A program made the translations under genes and the position numbers. Shown here piece by piece: positions 1 to 9,842 of a stretch of DNA of 64,000 nt. How positions within the stretch are numbered: the stretch's first letter is position 1; every line of letters begins with the position of its first letter. This DNA is from Microbacterium sp. LWH3-1.2. GTDB lineage: Bacteria; Actinomycetota; Actinomycetes; Actinomycetales; Microbacteriaceae. The DNA lies in NCBI RefSeq assembly GCF_040675855.1, contig NZ_JBEGIK010000001.1, positions 1,426,001 through 1,490,000 of the forward strand, read 5' to 3'. The notes beneath the pieces are model-generated. The model saw only the letters and a list, made by a program, of their open reading frames with translations, made no database searches and was not told the DNA's origin.

Positions 1-675
1 GTCGCCGAGGACATCCGCATCCGCAAGCTCCTGCAGACCCAGCTCGACCGGGCCGGCGTGAGCAACATCGAGATCGAGCGCACCCGTGACCGCGTTCGCG
101 TCGACATCCACACCGCCCGTCCGGGCATCGTGATCGGTCGCCGCGGCGCCGAGGCTGAGCGCATCCGCGCCGACCTCGAGAAGCTCACCGGCAAGCAGAT
201 CCAGCTGAACATCCTCGAGGTCAAGAACCCCGAGGCCGACGCCCAGCTCGTCGCGCAGGGCATCGCCGAGCAGCTCACCGCTCGCGTGGCTTTCCGCCGC
301 GCGATGCGCAAGGGCCTGCAGGGCGCTCAGCGCGCCGGCGCCAAGGGCGTCCGCATCCAGGTCTCGGGCCGTCTCGGCGGCGCCGAGATGAGCCGCTCGG
401 AGTTCTACCGCGAGGGTCGTGTGCCGCTGCACACGCTGCGCGCGAACATCGACTACGGCTTCTACGAGGCGAAGACCACCTTCGGCCGCATCGGCGTGAA
501 GGTCTGGATCTACAAGGGCGACCTCACCAACAAGGAGCTCGCGCGCGAGCAGGCCAACGCGCCGAAGTCGGACCGTCGTCGTGACGACCGTCGTGGCGGC
601 CCGCGTGGCGACCGCGGCGAGCGTGGCGGCGACCGCCGCAACGAGGCCCCCGTGGCAGAAGGAGCGTCGGCGTAA
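1..675 (+). CDS. rpsC: 30S ribosomal protein S3, 5' end outside window
   Basis: S3 binds 16S rRNA in the small-subunit head and helps form the mRNA entry tunnel. The reading frame is open from base 1, so the first GTG at 58 is internal and the gene begins upstream of the window. The KH-domain signature [10 protein letters not shown] is visible, followed by the S3 C-terminal domain ([20 protein letters not shown] and [22 protein letters not shown]). The last 40 residues are a low-complexity RG/RD-rich tail, longer than in compact S3 proteins. The stop overlaps the rplP start by one base, so translation is probably coupled. Confidence 0.97.
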   Translation, partial: VAEDIRIRKLLQTQLDRAGVSNIEIERTRDRVRVDIHTARPGIVIGRRGAEAERIRADLEKLTGKQIQLNILEVKNPEADAQLVAQGIAEQLTARVAFRRAMRKGLQGAQRAGAKGVRIQVSGRLGGAEMSRSEFYREGRVPLHTLRANIDYGFYEAKTTFGRIGVKVWIYKGDLTNKELAREQANAPKSDRRRDDRRGGPRGDRGERGGDRRNEAPVAEGASA

Positions 676-1094
676 TGCTCATCCCCCGCAAGGTCAAGTA
701 CCGCAAGCAGCACCACCCCGGCCGCTCGGGCCAGGCCACCGGTGGCACCAAGGTGTCGTTCGGTGAGTTCGGCATCCAGGCCCTCACGCCCGCGTACGTG
801 ACGAACCGTCAGATCGAGTCCGCTCGTATCGCGATGACCCGTCACATCAAGCGTGGCGGCAAGGTGTGGATCAACATCTACCCCGACCGTCCACTCACCA
901 AGAAGCCGGCCGAGACCCGCATGGGTTCCGGTAAGGGTTCGCCCGAGTGGTGGGTCGCAAACGTCAAGCCGGGTCGCGTCCTCTTCGAGGTCGCCGGCGT
1001 CAACGAGGAACTCGCTCGTGAGGCCCTGACCCGTGCCATCCACAAGCTGCCTCTCAAGGCACGCATCATCAAGCGCGAGGAGGGCGACGCGTAA
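675..1094 (+). CDS. rplP: 50S ribosomal protein L16
   Basis: L16 organises the tRNA binding region of the large subunit. The 139-residue product has the normal family length and starts [19 protein letters not shown], the typical L16 N-terminus, with the conserved [14 protein letters not shown] block in the middle. It overlaps rpsC at its start by one base and rpmC at its end by one base, as in the standard S10 operon order S3-L16-L29. Confidence 0.98.
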   Translation: MLIPRKVKYRKQHHPGRSGQATGGTKVSFGEFGIQALTPAYVTNRQIESARIAMTRHIKRGGKVWINIYPDRPLTKKPAETRMGSGKGSPEWWVANVKPGRVLFEVAGVNEELAREALTRAIHKLPLKARIIKREEGDA

Positions 1095-1408
1095 TGGCGA
1101 TCGGCACCAAGACGCTCGCCCCGAGCGAGCTCGACACGTTCGAAGATCAGCGCCTCGTCGAGGAGCTGCGCAAGGCCAAGGAAGAGCTGTTCAACCTGCG
1201 CTTCCAGTCGGCCACCGGCCAGCTCGAGAGCCACGGCCGCATCCGTGCGGTCAAGCGCGACATCGCGCGGCTCTACACCGTGATCCGTGAGCGCGAGCTC
1301 GGCATCCGTGCCACGCCCGCGCCGCTGGAGACCGCGACGAAGGCGAAGAAGACGAAGGCCAAGAAGTCGGATGAGGCTTCCGAGGCCGCGAAGGAAGAGG
1401 CCGAGTGA
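1094..1408 (+). CDS. rpmC: 50S ribosomal protein L29 with C-terminal tail
   Basis: L29 sits near the exit of the peptide tunnel and contributes to docking of chaperones and the translocon. Residues 10-75 match L29 ([20 protein letters not shown], then [19 protein letters not shown]). L29 is usually 65-75 residues; this one has 104 because of a charged Lys/Ala/Glu tail. It lies between rplP and rpsQ as expected, and its TGA overlaps the rpsQ ATG. Confidence 0.96.
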   Translation: MAIGTKTLAPSELDTFEDQRLVEELRKAKEELFNLRFQSATGQLESHGRIRAVKRDIARLYTVIRERELGIRATPAPLETATKAKKTKAKKSDEASEAAKEEAE

Positions 1409-1740
1409 TGGCTGACAAGAAGCAGACCGCCGAGGCGGTCGAGGTCAAGGGCCACGAGTCGTCGGAGCACGACGTCCGCGACGCCGACGCCCGCGGTTAC
1501 CGCAAGGCCCGCCGTGGCTACGTCGTCAGCGACAAGATGGACAAGACCATCGTCGTCGAGGTCGAGGACCGCGTGAAGCACCCGCTCTACGGCAAGGTCA
1601 TCCGCCGCACCTCCAAGGTGAAGGCGCACGACGAGACGAACTCCGCCGGCATCGGCGACCTCGTCCTCATCAACGAGACCCGCCCGCTCAGCGCCACCAA
1701 GCGCTGGCGTCTGGTCGAGATCCTGGAGAAGGCCAAGTGA
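1408..1740 (+). CDS. rpsQ: 30S ribosomal protein S17
   Basis: S17 is a primary 16S rRNA binder of the 30S body. The core [20 protein letters not shown] followed by [19 protein letters not shown] is diagnostic. I chose the ATG at 1408, which overlaps the rpmC stop, over the GTG three bases upstream. The product has 110 residues with an N-terminal acidic extension of about 30 residues compared with minimal S17. Its stop overlaps the GTG start of rplN. Confidence 0.96.
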   Translation: MADKKQTAEAVEVKGHESSEHDVRDADARGYRKARRGYVVSDKMDKTIVVEVEDRVKHPLYGKVIRRTSKVKAHDETNSAGIGDLVLINETRPLSATKRWRLVEILEKAK

Positions 1741-2105
1741 TTCAGAACGAGTCCCGCCTCAAGGTCGCCGACAACACGGGCGCCAAGGAGCTGCTCACCA
1801 TCCGCGTTCTCGGTGGCTCGAACCGCCGTTACGCGGGCCTGGGTGACATCATCGTGGCCACCGTCAAGGACGCGATCCCGGGCGGCAACGTCAAGAAGGG
1901 CGACGTGGTCAAGGCCGTCGTCGTCCGCACCGTCAAGCAGACCCGTCGTGCCGACGGTTCGTACATCAAGTTCGACGAGAACGCCGCCGTCATCCTGAAG
2001 AACGACGGGGAGCCCCGCGGCACCCGCATCTTCGGACCGGTCGGTCGTGAGCTTCGCGACAAGAAGTTCATGAAGATCGTCTCGCTCGCACCGGAGGTGA
2101 TCTGA
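1737..2105 (+). CDS. rplN: 50S ribosomal protein L14
   Basis: L14 lies at the subunit interface and takes part in bridge formation. The 122-residue product has full normal length and begins [20 protein letters not shown], an unmistakable L14 N-terminus. The start is GTG at 1737, overlapping the rpsQ stop. rplX follows after four bases. This is the first gene of the classical spc operon, here continuous with the S10 operon. Confidence 0.98.
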   Translation: MIQNESRLKVADNTGAKELLTIRVLGGSNRRYAGLGDIIVATVKDAIPGGNVKKGDVVKAVVVRTVKQTRRADGSYIKFDENAAVILKNDGEPRGTRIFGPVGRELRDKKFMKIVSLAPEVI

Positions 2106-2109
2106 CCTC

Positions 2110-2469
2110 ATGGCCAAGATCAAGAAGGGTGACCTGGTTCAGGTCATCACGGGCAAGAAGCAGGACAAGGGCGGCGACCGCGGCAAGCAGGGCAAGGTCC
2201 TCGAGGTCCTCGCCGAGCAGAACCGCGTCATCGTCGAGGGCGTGAACTACGTCACGAAGCACAACCGTGTCGGTCAGTCGCAGCGCGGCACCAAGACGGG
2301 CGGCATCGAGACGATGGAAGCCCCCATCCACATCTCCAACGTCCAGGTCGTCGACCCCTCGACCAAGAAGCCGACCCGCGTCGGCCACCGTGTCGAGGAG
2401 CAGACCAAGGACGGCGTGAAGCGCACCGTCCGCGTGCGCTACGCGAAGAAGTCAGGCAAGGACCTCTGA
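2110..2469 (+). CDS. rplX: 50S ribosomal protein L24
   Basis: L24 is an assembly initiator for the large subunit. The KOW-type start ([30 protein letters not shown]) and the block [15 protein letters not shown] identify it. The length of 119 residues is normal for actinobacteria. It sits between rplN and rplE, with two bases before the next start. Confidence 0.97.
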   Translation: MAKIKKGDLVQVITGKKQDKGGDRGKQGKVLEVLAEQNRVIVEGVNYVTKHNRVGQSQRGTKTGGIETMEAPIHISNVQVVDPSTKKPTRVGHRVEEQTKDGVKRTVRVRYAKKSGKDL

Positions 2470-2471
2470 AT

Positions 2472-3059
2472 ATGAGCACCACCGCCCTCGAGACTGGCAA
2501 AATCCAGCCTCGTCTGAAGGCCAAGTACAACGCCGAGATCAAGAAGGCGCTGCAGGACGAGTTCGGCTACGAGAACGTCATGCAGATCCCCGGCCTGGTC
2601 AAGGTCGTCGTGAACACCGGTGTCGGCGAGGCAGCTCGCGACAGCAAGGTGATCGATGGCGCGGTCGACGACCTCACCAAGATCACCGGTCAGAAGCCGG
2701 TCGTGACGAAGGCCCGCAAGTCCATCGCGCAGTTCAAGCTGCGCGAGGGCCAGGCCATCGGCGCGCACGTCACCCTCCGCGGCGACCGCGCGTGGGAGTT
2801 CATCGACCGTCTCGTCAACCTGGCGCTGCCCCGCATCCGCGACTTCCGCGGCCTCTCGGGCGCGCAGTTCGACGGTCACGGCAACTACACCTTCGGTCTC
2901 CAGGAGCAGTCCGTGTTCCACGAGATCAACCAGGACAAGATCGACCGCGTCCGCGGCTTCGACATCACCATCGTGACGACGGCGAAGACGGACGCCGAGG
3001 GCCGCGCGCTCCTGCGCGCCCTGGGCTTCCCGTTCAAGTCGGACGACGCGCAGGCGTAA
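2472..3059 (+). CDS. rplE: 50S ribosomal protein L5
   Basis: L5 forms part of the central protuberance with 5S rRNA. The protein has 195 residues. Conserved blocks are [38 protein letters not shown] and [10 protein letters not shown]. In most bacteria rpsN follows immediately. Here a 136-base gap with a strong stem-loop follows instead, and the gap is too short for even the 61-residue zinc-type S14. Confidence 0.98.
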   Translation: MSTTALETGKIQPRLKAKYNAEIKKALQDEFGYENVMQIPGLVKVVVNTGVGEAARDSKVIDGAVDDLTKITGQKPVVTKARKSIAQFKLREGQAIGAHVTLRGDRAWEFIDRLVNLALPRIRDFRGLSGAQFDGHGNYTFGLQEQSVFHEINQDKIDRVRGFDITIVTTAKTDAEGRALLRALGFPFKSDDAQA

Positions 3060-3068
3060 TTCCTGAAA

Positions 3069-3111
3069 CGGATGCTGCGGCCCGGCGCACACGGCCGGGT
3101 CGCAGCATCCG
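3069..3111 (+). terminator. stem-loop between rplE and rpsH
   Basis: The arms 3069-3086 and 3094-3111 pair over 18 positions with a single mismatch or G-U pair around a 7-base loop. The outer stem is CGGATGCTGCG / CGCAGCATCCG. No U-tract follows, so it could be an intrinsic terminator of the actinobacterial type, an attenuator or a processing site. It lies where rpsN normally sits in the spc operon. Confidence 0.6.
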
Positions 3112-3195
3112 ATCCCACAACTGAACATGGCAGATCATGGAAGGTCGTCTGGCGTGTAACGGCAGCCGATACCTCGTGAACAAAGGAATCAAGAA

Positions 3196-3594
3196 ATGAC
3201 AATGACAGACCCGGTCGCAGACATGCTGACCCGTCTGCGCAACGCGAACTCGGCGCACCACGACTCCGTGTCGCTGCCGAGCTCCAAGCTCAAGACCCAC
3301 ATCGCCGAGATCCTCAAGCAGGAGGGCTACATCTCCGCGTGGGAGGTCAGCGACGCCCGCGTCGGCCAGACCCTCACGCTGACGCTCAAGTACGGCCCGA
3401 ACCGCGAGCGGTCGATCGCCGGCATCAAGCGCGTCTCCAAGCCCGGCCTCCGCGTGTACGCGAAGTCGACCGAGATCCCCCGCGTCCTCGGCGGCCTCGG
3501 CGTCGCGATCCTGTCCACCTCCTCCGGTCTGCTCACGGACCGTCAGGCAGAGCAGAAGGGCGTGGGTGGGGAAGTCCTCGCCTACGTGTGGTGA
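3196..3594 (+). CDS. rpsH: 30S ribosomal protein S8
   Basis: S8 binds helix 21 of 16S rRNA and in many bacteria feeds back on spc operon translation. The 132-residue sequence starts [17 protein letters not shown] and ends in the conserved [11 protein letters not shown]. An AAAGGAA Shine-Dalgarno lies at a good distance before the ATG at 3196; a second ATG two codons downstream is also possible. The preceding hairpin suggests a partly independent transcript from here. Confidence 0.97.
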   Translation: MTMTDPVADMLTRLRNANSAHHDSVSLPSSKLKTHIAEILKQEGYISAWEVSDARVGQTLTLTLKYGPNRERSIAGIKRVSKPGLRVYAKSTEIPRVLGGLGVAILSTSSGLLTDRQAEQKGVGGEVLAYVW

Positions 3595-3600
3595 TCTGAC

Positions 3601-4137
3601 ATGTCGCGTATCGGTCGTCTTCCGATCGACATCCCCGCCGGCGTGACCGTTTCGGTCGAGGGCCAGGATGTCGCCGTCAAGGGGCCCAAGGGCGAGCTCG
3701 TGCTCACCGTGGCCCGTCCCATCGAAGTCAAGGTCGAGGACAGCCAGGTCGTCGTGACCCGTCCCGACGACGAGCGCGCTTCGCGTTCGCTCCACGGCCT
3801 GACCCGCACGCTCATCAACAACAACATCATCGGTGTGACCCAGGGATACACCAAGGGTCTCGAGGTCGTCGGCACGGGTTACCGCGTCGCGCAGAAGGGC
3901 ACGGCGGTCGAGTTCGCTCTCGGCTTCTCGCACCCCGTCCTCGTCGAGGCGCCCGCGGGCATCACCCTGACCGTCGAGGGCAACAACAAGCTCACGGTCT
4001 CGGGCATCGACAAGCAGGCCGTCGGCGAGGCCGCGGCCAACATCCGCAAGATTCGCAAGCCCGAGCCGTACAAGGGCAAGGGCGTGCGCTACGCCGGCGA
4101 GGTCGTTCGGCGCAAGGCCGGAAAGGCTGGTAAGTAA
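3601..4137 (+). CDS. rplF: 50S ribosomal protein L6
   Basis: L6 lies near the GTPase-associated centre of the 50S subunit. The 178-residue length is normal. The N-terminus [17 protein letters not shown] and the C-terminal block [21 protein letters not shown] are signature L6 sequences. Six bases separate it from rpsH and two from rplR. Confidence 0.98.
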   Translation: MSRIGRLPIDIPAGVTVSVEGQDVAVKGPKGELVLTVARPIEVKVEDSQVVVTRPDDERASRSLHGLTRTLINNNIIGVTQGYTKGLEVVGTGYRVAQKGTAVEFALGFSHPVLVEAPAGITLTVEGNNKLTVSGIDKQAVGEAAANIRKIRKPEPYKGKGVRYAGEVVRRKAGKAGK

Positions 4138-4139
4138 CC

Positions 4140-4499
4140 ATGGCTGTGAAGTCGAAGTCCGACGCGCGCGCGCGTCGTCACGCCCGCCTTCGCAAGAAGG
4201 TCGTCGGCACCACCGAGCGTCCCCGCCTGGTCGTCACGCGTTCGTCGCGTCACGTGTTCGTGCAGCTCGTCGACGACAGCAAGGGCCACACCGTGGCCTC
4301 TGCCTCGACCCTCGAGACCGACCTGCGTGCGTCCGACGCTGACAAGACCGCCAAGGCCCGCAAGGTCGGCGAGCTTCTCGCCGAGCGCGCGAAGGCCGCC
4401 GGCGTCTCGGACGTCGTGTTCGACCGTGGCGGCAACCGCTACGCCGGCCGTGTCGCGGCGATCGCCGACGGCGCCCGCGAGGGAGGTCTGAACCTGTGA
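4140..4499 (+). CDS. rplR: 50S ribosomal protein L18
   Basis: L18 joins 5S rRNA to the large subunit. The product of 119 residues shows [20 protein letters not shown] near the N-terminus and the ending [20 protein letters not shown], both typical. Its stop overlaps the GTG start of rpsE by four bases. Confidence 0.97.
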   Translation: MAVKSKSDARARRHARLRKKVVGTTERPRLVVTRSSRHVFVQLVDDSKGHTVASASTLETDLRASDADKTAKARKVGELLAERAKAAGVSDVVFDRGGNRYAGRVAAIADGAREGGLNL

Positions 4500-5185
4500 G
4501 TGACAACAAGGAGAACATCGTGACCGAGCAGGCTGCTGCCGAGGCCCAGGCCCCGGCTGCTGACGCGCCCGCCGAGCGCGAGCGCGAGCCGCGCCGCGGT
4601 GGTCGCGAGCGCAACCAGACCCGCGGTGACCGCGGTGGCCGCGACCGCAACGAGAGCCAGTTCCTCGAGCGCGTCGTCACCATCAACCGCGTGTCGAAGG
4701 TCGTCAAGGGTGGTCGTCGCTTCAGCTTCACCGCGCTCGTCGTCGTCGGCGACGGCAACGGCGTGGTCGGCGTCGGCTACGGCAAGGCCCGCGAGGTGCC
4801 CCTGGCGATCTCGAAGGGTGTCGAAGAGGCCAAGCGCAACTTCTTCCGTGTGCCGCGCGTCGGCTCGACCATCCCGCACCCGGTGCAGGGTGAGGCCGCT
4901 GCCGGTGTGGTGCTGCTGCGCCCCGCCGCCGCCGGTACCGGTGTTATCGCCGGTGGCCCGGTGCGCGCCGTCCTCGAGTGCGCCGGCATCCACGACGTGC
5001 TGTCGAAGTCGCTCGGCTCGTCGAACACGATCAACATCGTCCACGCGACGGTGGAGGCCCTGAAGCAGCTCGAGGAGCCCCGTGCGGTCGCCGCGCGTCG
5101 CGGTCTCGACTTCGACCAGGTCGCCCCCGCCCGTCTCGTCCGTGCCGAGGCTGAGGCCGCGGCCGCTGCGAAGGCAGGTGTCTGA
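4496..5185 (+). CDS. rpsE: 30S ribosomal protein S5
   Basis: S5 is central to decoding fidelity. The conserved core starts around residue 55 ([20 protein letters not shown]) and includes [16 protein letters not shown] and the C-terminal [13 protein letters not shown] block. The N-terminal extension of about 50 residues is rich in Ala, Glu, Arg and Gly and makes the protein 229 residues, longer than the E. coli form. The start is GTG at 4496, overlapping rplR. Confidence 0.97.
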   Translation: MSDNKENIVTEQAAAEAQAPAADAPAEREREPRRGGRERNQTRGDRGGRDRNESQFLERVVTINRVSKVVKGGRRFSFTALVVVGDGNGVVGVGYGKAREVPLAISKGVEEAKRNFFRVPRVGSTIPHPVQGEAAAGVVLLRPAAAGTGVIAGGPVRAVLECAGIHDVLSKSLGSSNTINIVHATVEALKQLEEPRAVAARRGLDFDQVAPARLVRAEAEAAAAAKAGV

Positions 5186-5370
5186 TGGCTGCGCGCCTGA
5201 AGGTTACGCAGGTCAAGTCCAAGGTGAGCGAGAAGCAGAACCAGCGTGACACGCTGCGTTCGCTCGGTCTGAAGCGGATCGGCGACTCGGTCGTCCGTCC
5301 CGACGACGCGCAGACGCGCGGTTACGTCCGGACCGTCGCGCACCTCGTGAAGGTTGAGGAGATCGACTGA
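5185..5370 (+). CDS. rpmD: 50S ribosomal protein L30
   Basis: A small large-subunit protein of 61 residues. The sequence [20 protein letters not shown] followed by [13 protein letters not shown] is the standard L30 pattern. It overlaps rpsE and rplO by one base each, indicating coupled translation. Confidence 0.97.
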   Translation: MAARLKVTQVKSKVSEKQNQRDTLRSLGLKRIGDSVVRPDDAQTRGYVRTVAHLVKVEEID

Positions 5371-5981
5371 TGGCTGAGAAGAACGACGCCGTCGAGGCCG
5401 AGAAGGCCCCGAAGAAGGCTGCTGCTCCCAAGGCTGCCGCCGAGAAGAAGGCGCCCGCGAAGGCAGCCGCCGCCAAGGCCGACAAGGCTGAGAAGGCGCC
5501 CGCCAAGAAGGCCGCCGCGAAGAAGGACGCCCCGGCTTCGCGCCCGGGCGTGCTCAAGGTGCACCACCTGCGTCCGGTCCCGGGTTCCAACCAGGCCAAG
5601 ACCCGCGTGGGTCGCGGTGAGGGCTCGAAGGGCAAGACGGCGGGTCGCGGTACCAAGGGTACGAAGGCCCGCTACCAGGTCAAGGTCGGCTTCGAGGGTG
5701 GGCAGATGCCGCTGCACATGCGCACCCCGAAGCTCCGCGGCTTCAAGAACCCGTTCCGCGTGGAGTACCAGGTCGTGAACCTGGACAAGCTCGCGGAGCT
5801 GTACCCGGCCGGTGGCGACGTCACCATCGGCGACCTGGTCGCCAAGGGTGCAGTGCGCAAGAACGAGAAGGTCAAGGTGCTCGGCACCGGCGACATCTCG
5901 GTGAAGCTCAACGTGTCGGTCGACAAGGTCTCGGCCTCCGCCGAGCAGAAGATCGTCGCCGCGGGCGGCGCCGTCAAGTAA
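5370..5981 (+). CDS. rplO: 50S ribosomal protein L15 with Lys/Ala N-terminal extension
   Basis: L15 is a late-assembly component of the 50S subunit. The conserved protein starts near residue 56 ([20 protein letters not shown], then [22 protein letters not shown]). Before it lies a low-complexity segment of about 55 residues built of [10 protein letters not shown] and similar words, giving 203 residues instead of about 147. I keep the ATG at 5370 because it overlaps the rpmD stop and the frame is open with matching codon use. Confidence 0.95.
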   Translation: MAEKNDAVEAEKAPKKAAAPKAAAEKKAPAKAAAAKADKAEKAPAKKAAAKKDAPASRPGVLKVHHLRPVPGSNQAKTRVGRGEGSKGKTAGRGTKGTKARYQVKVGFEGGQMPLHMRTPKLRGFKNPFRVEYQVVNLDKLAELYPAGGDVTIGDLVAKGAVRKNEKVKVLGTGDISVKLNVSVDKVSASAEQKIVAAGGAVK

Positions 5982-5993
5982 TACGCACACAGT

Positions 5994-6019
5994 GGGGGTC
6001 GGAGCTTGCTCCGGCCCCC
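5994..6019 (+). terminator. stem-loop between rplO and secY
   Basis: The arms 5994-6004 (GGGGGTCGGAG) and 6009-6019 (CTCCGGCCCCC) pair over 11 positions with one G-U pair and a 4-base loop. It may attenuate the ribosomal transcript before secY. secY has its own GGAGG ribosome site further downstream. Confidence 0.55.
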
Positions 6020-6079
6020 TCTGGGTTACCCTGGACGTCGGCACGTCTGCGTGCCGACGCCCCTTCTGGAGGAATCCTC

Positions 6080-7402
6080 TTGTTCAGCGCCATCGCGCGG
6101 ATCTTCCGCACACCCGACCTTCGGCGGAAGATCGCTTTCACCCTGGCGATCATCGCCCTGTATCGCTTCGGCGCGCACGTGCCTGCGCCCTTCGTCGACT
6201 TCCCGAACGTGCAGTCGTGTCTGCGGCAGTCCGCGGGCACCGAGGGCCTCCTCTCGCTGGTGAATCTGTTCTCCGGCGGCGCCCTCCTGCAGCTGTCGAT
6301 CTTCGCCCTCGGCGTCATGCCATACATCACGGCGACGATCATCGTGCAGCTGCTGCGCGTCGTCATCCCGCACTTCGAGACCCTCTACAAGGAGGGCCAG
6401 GCGGGCCAGGCCAAGCTCACGCAGTACACCCGCTACCTGACGATCGCGCTCGCGCTCCTGCAGTCGACGACGCTCGTCACCGTTGCGCGCAGCGGCCAGC
6501 TCTTCGGGACCACCGGCGTTCCCGAGTGCGAGAACCTCCTCACGAACGACGTGTGGTGGGCTCAGCTGCTCATGATCATCACCATGACCGCCGGCACCGG
6601 CCTCATCATGTGGTTCGCCGAGCTCGTCACCGAGCGCGGCATCGGCAACGGCATGTCGCTGCTGATCTTCACCTCGATCGCCGCCGCGTTCCCCGCCTCG
6701 ATGTGGGCGATCTGGCAGTCCAAGGGCTTCGAGGTCTTCCTGCTCGTCCTGGCTGTCGGCATCGTCGTCGTCGCGCTCGTCGTCTTCGTCGAGCAGTCGC
6801 AGCGCCGCATCCCGGTGCAGTACGCGAAGCGCATGGTCGGTCGCCGCACCTACGGCGGCACGAATACCTACATCCCGATCAAGGTCAACATGGCCGGCGT
6901 CGTGCCCGTCATCTTCGCCTCGTCGCTGCTGTACATCCCGGCGCTCATCGCGCAGTTCAACCAGCCGCAGGCGGGCGAAGAGGTTCCGGCCTGGGTCGCG
7001 TGGATCCAGCTGTACCTGGTGCGCGGTGACCACCCGCTGTACATGGCGCTGTACTTCCTCCTCATCGTCGGCTTCACGTACTTCTACGTCGCGATCACGT
7101 TCAACCCGGTCGAGGTCGCCGACAACATGAAGAAGTACGGCGGCTTCATCCCCGGCATCCGTGCAGGTCGTCCGACGGCGGAGTACCTGGACTACGTGCT
7201 CACGCGCATCACCCTCCCGGGCTCGATCTACCTCGGTCTGATCGCGCTCCTGCCGCTCATCGCCCTCGCGACGGTCGGTGCCAACCAGAACTTCCCGTTC
7301 GGCGGCGCCTCGATCCTCATCATCGTCGGCGTGGGTCTCGAGACGGTGAAGCAGATCGACGCGCAGCTCCAGCAGCGCCACTACGAAGGGCTCCTCCGAT
7401 GA
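6080..7402 (+). CDS. secY: preprotein translocase subunit SecY
   Basis: SecY is the channel subunit of the general secretion translocon. The 440-residue protein has about ten hydrophobic segments, the N-terminal block [21 protein letters not shown], the motif [12 protein letters not shown] and the late block [16 protein letters not shown]. The start is TTG at 6080, chosen because GGAGGAA lies directly upstream and the aligned N-terminus [10 protein letters not shown] is typical. Its end overlaps adk in an ATGA junction. Confidence 0.97.
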   Translation: MFSAIARIFRTPDLRRKIAFTLAIIALYRFGAHVPAPFVDFPNVQSCLRQSAGTEGLLSLVNLFSGGALLQLSIFALGVMPYITATIIVQLLRVVIPHFETLYKEGQAGQAKLTQYTRYLTIALALLQSTTLVTVARSGQLFGTTGVPECENLLTNDVWWAQLLMIITMTAGTGLIMWFAELVTERGIGNGMSLLIFTSIAAAFPASMWAIWQSKGFEVFLLVLAVGIVVVALVVFVEQSQRRIPVQYAKRMVGRRTYGGTNTYIPIKVNMAGVVPVIFASSLLYIPALIAQFNQPQAGEEVPAWVAWIQLYLVRGDHPLYMALYFLLIVGFTYFYVAITFNPVEVADNMKKYGGFIPGIRAGRPTAEYLDYVLTRITLPGSIYLGLIALLPLIALATVGANQNFPFGGASILIIVGVGLETVKQIDAQLQQRHYEGLLR

Positions 7403-7992
7403 CGCGACTTCTGATCGTCGGCCCCCAGGGTTCCGGCAAAGGCACGCAGGGCATCCGCATCGCCGAGGCGTTCGGCGTCCCGGCCATCTCGACGGGCGAC
7501 GTGTTCCGCGCCGCCGTCGCGGACGGGTCGGAGCTCGGCAGCCAGGTCAAGGCCATCATCGAGGCGGGCGACCTCGTCCCCGACGAGCTGACCAGCGCCG
7601 TCGTGCGTGAGCGTCTCTCGCAGGAGGACGCCGAGGGTGGCTTCCTGCTCGACGGCTACCCCCGCAACGTCGCCCAGGTCATGCACCTGGACGAGTTCCT
7701 CGAGGGCCGCGACGAAGAGCTCGACGCCGTGATCCTCCTGGACGTGCCGCGTGACGAGAGCATCTCGCGCATCGCGGGCCGTGCCGCCGAGCAGGGCCGC
7801 AGCGACGACACCGAAGAGGTCATCGCGAACCGCCTGGCGATCTACGAGCGTGAGACGGCACCGATCCTCGGCGTCTACGAGGCGCGTGACCTCGTCGTGT
7901 CCGTCGACGGCGTGGGCACGCTCGACGAGATCACCGAGCGGATCGTGTCCGCGCTCGAGGCTCGCGGGCTCGTCCGCGTCCCCGTCGCCTGA
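7399..7992 (+). CDS. adk: adenylate kinase
   Basis: It interconverts ATP plus AMP and two ADP in the cytoplasm. The P-loop GPQGSGKGT spans residues 8-16, followed by [18 protein letters not shown] and the AMP/ATP binding Arg segments. At 197 residues it has the short LID typical of actinobacteria, without the zinc-binding LID insert. The ATG at 7399 overlaps the secY stop, and map starts five bases after its own stop. Confidence 0.97.
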   Translation: MTRLLIVGPQGSGKGTQGIRIAEAFGVPAISTGDVFRAAVADGSELGSQVKAIIEAGDLVPDELTSAVVRERLSQEDAEGGFLLDGYPRNVAQVMHLDEFLEGRDEELDAVILLDVPRDESISRIAGRAAEQGRSDDTEEVIANRLAIYERETAPILGVYEARDLVVSVDGVGTLDEITERIVSALEARGLVRVPVA

Positions 7993-7996
7993 TCCC

Positions 7997-8839
7997 GTGT
8001 CGCTCCGCCGTTCGATCTACAAGTCGCCCGCCCAGCTGCGTGCGATGGTGGAGCCCGGGCTCATCACGGCTGCGGCGCTCGACGCGGCCCGCGGCATGAT
8101 CGCGCCCGGCGTGACGACGGCGGAGCTGGATGCCGCAGCATCCGCTCTCATCACCGGCCGGGGCGCGAAGTCCAATTTCCAGATGGTGCGCGGGTACCGC
8201 CACACCATCTGCGCCTCGGTCAACGAGGAGGTCGTGCACGGCATCCCGGGCGACCGGGTGCTGGCGCCCGGCGACATCCTCTCCATCGACGCCGGCGCCG
8301 AGTACAAGGGCTGGAACGGGGACTCCGCCTTCACGTTCGTCCTGCCGGATGACAGCCGCCCCGAGCTCGTCGCCGCACGGCAGCACCTCTCGGACGTGAC
8401 CGAGGGATCGCTGTGGGCCGGTATCGCCGCACTCGCCTCCGCGAAGCACATCGGCGAGGTCGGCACGGCGATCCAGGCGCACATCGAGGCGAACTCGCCG
8501 GACTCCGGAACCTACGGCATCCTGCGCGAGTATGTCGGTCACGGCATCGGCCGCAAGATGCACGAGTCGCCGTCGGTGTTCAACTACCGCGTCGCCGACC
8601 CCGGGCCGGAGGTGCGTCCGGGTCTCGTGCTCGCCATCGAGCCCATGGTCGTCATCGGCGACCAGGCCACGTTCGTCGAGGACGACGGATGGACGGTCTC
8701 CACGATCGACGGGACGGCCGGCTCCCACTGGGAGCACAGCGTCGCTGTTCACGAAGACGGAATCTGGGTGCTGACGGCACCCGACGGCGGTGCCGCGGGA
8801 CTTGCGCCCTTCGGCGTGACCCCGCGCGAGATCGCCTAG
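7997..8839 (+). CDS. map: methionine aminopeptidase type I
   Basis: It removes the initiator methionine from nascent proteins and needs two divalent metals. The metal ligands are visible in order: Asp in LSIDAG, Asp in WNGDSAF, His in GHGIGRKMHE, Glu in AIEPMV and Glu in WEHSVAV. I chose the GTG at 7997 because it lies just after adk and gives VSLRRSIYKSPAQL, a normal start for a 280-residue enzyme. Confidence 0.96.
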   Translation: MSLRRSIYKSPAQLRAMVEPGLITAAALDAARGMIAPGVTTAELDAAASALITGRGAKSNFQMVRGYRHTICASVNEEVVHGIPGDRVLAPGDILSIDAGAEYKGWNGDSAFTFVLPDDSRPELVAARQHLSDVTEGSLWAGIAALASAKHIGEVGTAIQAHIEANSPDSGTYGILREYVGHGIGRKMHESPSVFNYRVADPGPEVRPGLVLAIEPMVVIGDQATFVEDDGWTVSTIDGTAGSHWEHSVAVHEDGIWVLTAPDGGAAGLAPFGVTPREIA

Positions 8840-8849
8840 GAGGCACGAC

Positions 8850-9548
8850 ATGGCACAGACGGCACGCAAGACCAACTGGTTCGCGATCTGGGTGACCCTG
8901 GGCGTCGTGGTGGCACTCGTGCTCGTCACCGTGCTCGTCATCACCCTGAACAACGCGGCGACGCCGAAGCCGCTGCCGACCGAGGTGAACACGCCGACGT
9001 CGGCGGGGATCGACACGGAGACCGGCGCCATCCTCGTCGGAGACGGTCCCGACCGCCTCGACACCTACATCGACTTCATGTGCCCCGTGTGCAATCAGTT
9101 CGAGCAGATCTACGGCGCCGAGATCGAGAGCATGGTGAGCGACGGCAGCATCACGCTCGGCATCCACCCGATCTCGATCCTCGACAGCCAGTCCAACGGC
9201 ACCCAGTACTCGACGCGTGCGGCGAATGCCGCCTACTGCGTCGCCGCGGCGGACCCCGACGCGTCGCTGCCCTTCCTGCAGGCGATGTTCGAGAATCAGC
9301 CCGCCGAGAAGTCAAGCGGCCTCACGAACAGCGAGATCCTCGAGATCGCGTCCGGCGTGGGTGTCACGGGGATCGACTCGTGCGTCAACGACGGCACGTA
9401 CGCGGGCTTCGTCACCGAGAAGACGGAGGCGACCCCGATCCAGCCGGGCTCCTCGGGCATCGGAACCCCGACCATCGCCGTCAACGGCCAGGTCATCGCG
9501 AATTCGCAGCTGCCGCCCGCCGGCTCGCTCGCAACGCTCTTCGAGTAA
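8850..9548 (+). CDS. membrane-anchored DsbA-like thiol oxidoreductase
   Basis: The protein has 232 residues. A short basic N-terminus is followed by one transmembrane helix at about 11-33, so the rest is extracytoplasmic. A thioredoxin-fold domain carries the active-site motif CPVC (C78 and C81) after YIDFM. The cis-Pro loop is visible as GTPTIAVNGQ near the C-terminus. Two further cysteines (in AAYCVAA and SCVND) may form a structural disulfide, as in actinobacterial DsbA-like proteins. The start at 8850 has AGGAGG upstream, ten bases after map. The role in secreted protein folding is inferred from the family. Confidence 0.9.
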   Translation: MAQTARKTNWFAIWVTLGVVVALVLVTVLVITLNNAATPKPLPTEVNTPTSAGIDTETGAILVGDGPDRLDTYIDFMCPVCNQFEQIYGAEIESMVSDGSITLGIHPISILDSQSNGTQYSTRAANAAYCVAAADPDASLPFLQAMFENQPAEKSSGLTNSEILEIASGVGVTGIDSCVNDGTYAGFVTEKTEATPIQPGSSGIGTPTIAVNGQVIANSQLPPAGSLATLFE

Positions 9549-9560
9549 GCCTCGGACAGA

Positions 9561-9587
9561 ACGGATGCCGCGCCCCGCGGCATCCGT
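9561..9587 (+). terminator. terminator hairpin after the DsbA-like gene
   Basis: Perfect 12-base arms ACGGATGCCGCG (9561-9572) and CGCGGCATCCGT (9576-9587) with a CCC loop, 12 bases after the stop codon. No long U-tract follows. It uses the GGATGC-type stem found in several hairpins of this window. Confidence 0.75.
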
Positions 9588-9623
9588 TCCCTGCAGTGTC
9601 GCTCCCTGCCGGCGCACCTTGCG

Positions 9624-9704
9624 CCCAAACCACCCCTTCTCGCCGAAACCACCCACGACGGTCGGTCGGAACCGGGTGGGCTCGGCGAGAAGAGGTGGTT
9701 TGGG
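9624..9704. repeat. palindromic element, copy A, upstream of the AbiEi-like gene
   Basis: The left arm 9624-9653 starts CCCAAACCACCCCTTCTCG and the right arm 9675-9704 ends in its reverse complement. 27 of 30 positions pair, with a two-base internal mismatch and one further mismatch. The loop is about 21 bases. A nearly identical element lies at 10864-10944, so the two bracket the gene at 9843-10826. Confidence 0.85.
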
Positions 9705-9842
9705 CATCGGGGCCGGGATGCGCCTTCTCACTCTGCCGGAGCAGGGTGGCCGGTTCCTCCACAGGTGCGGAGCGGGCGTTCTCCTCCACGGACTCGCGCT
9801 CTGCGGATGACGGGAGGGGCGCGTGTCGTACACCGTCGTGGT

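Noticed and set aside
5370..5540. A frameshift or false start at the N-terminus of L15
   Set aside because: The Lys/Ala-rich extension is in frame, begins at the rpmD overlap and resembles tails on neighbouring ribosomal proteins.
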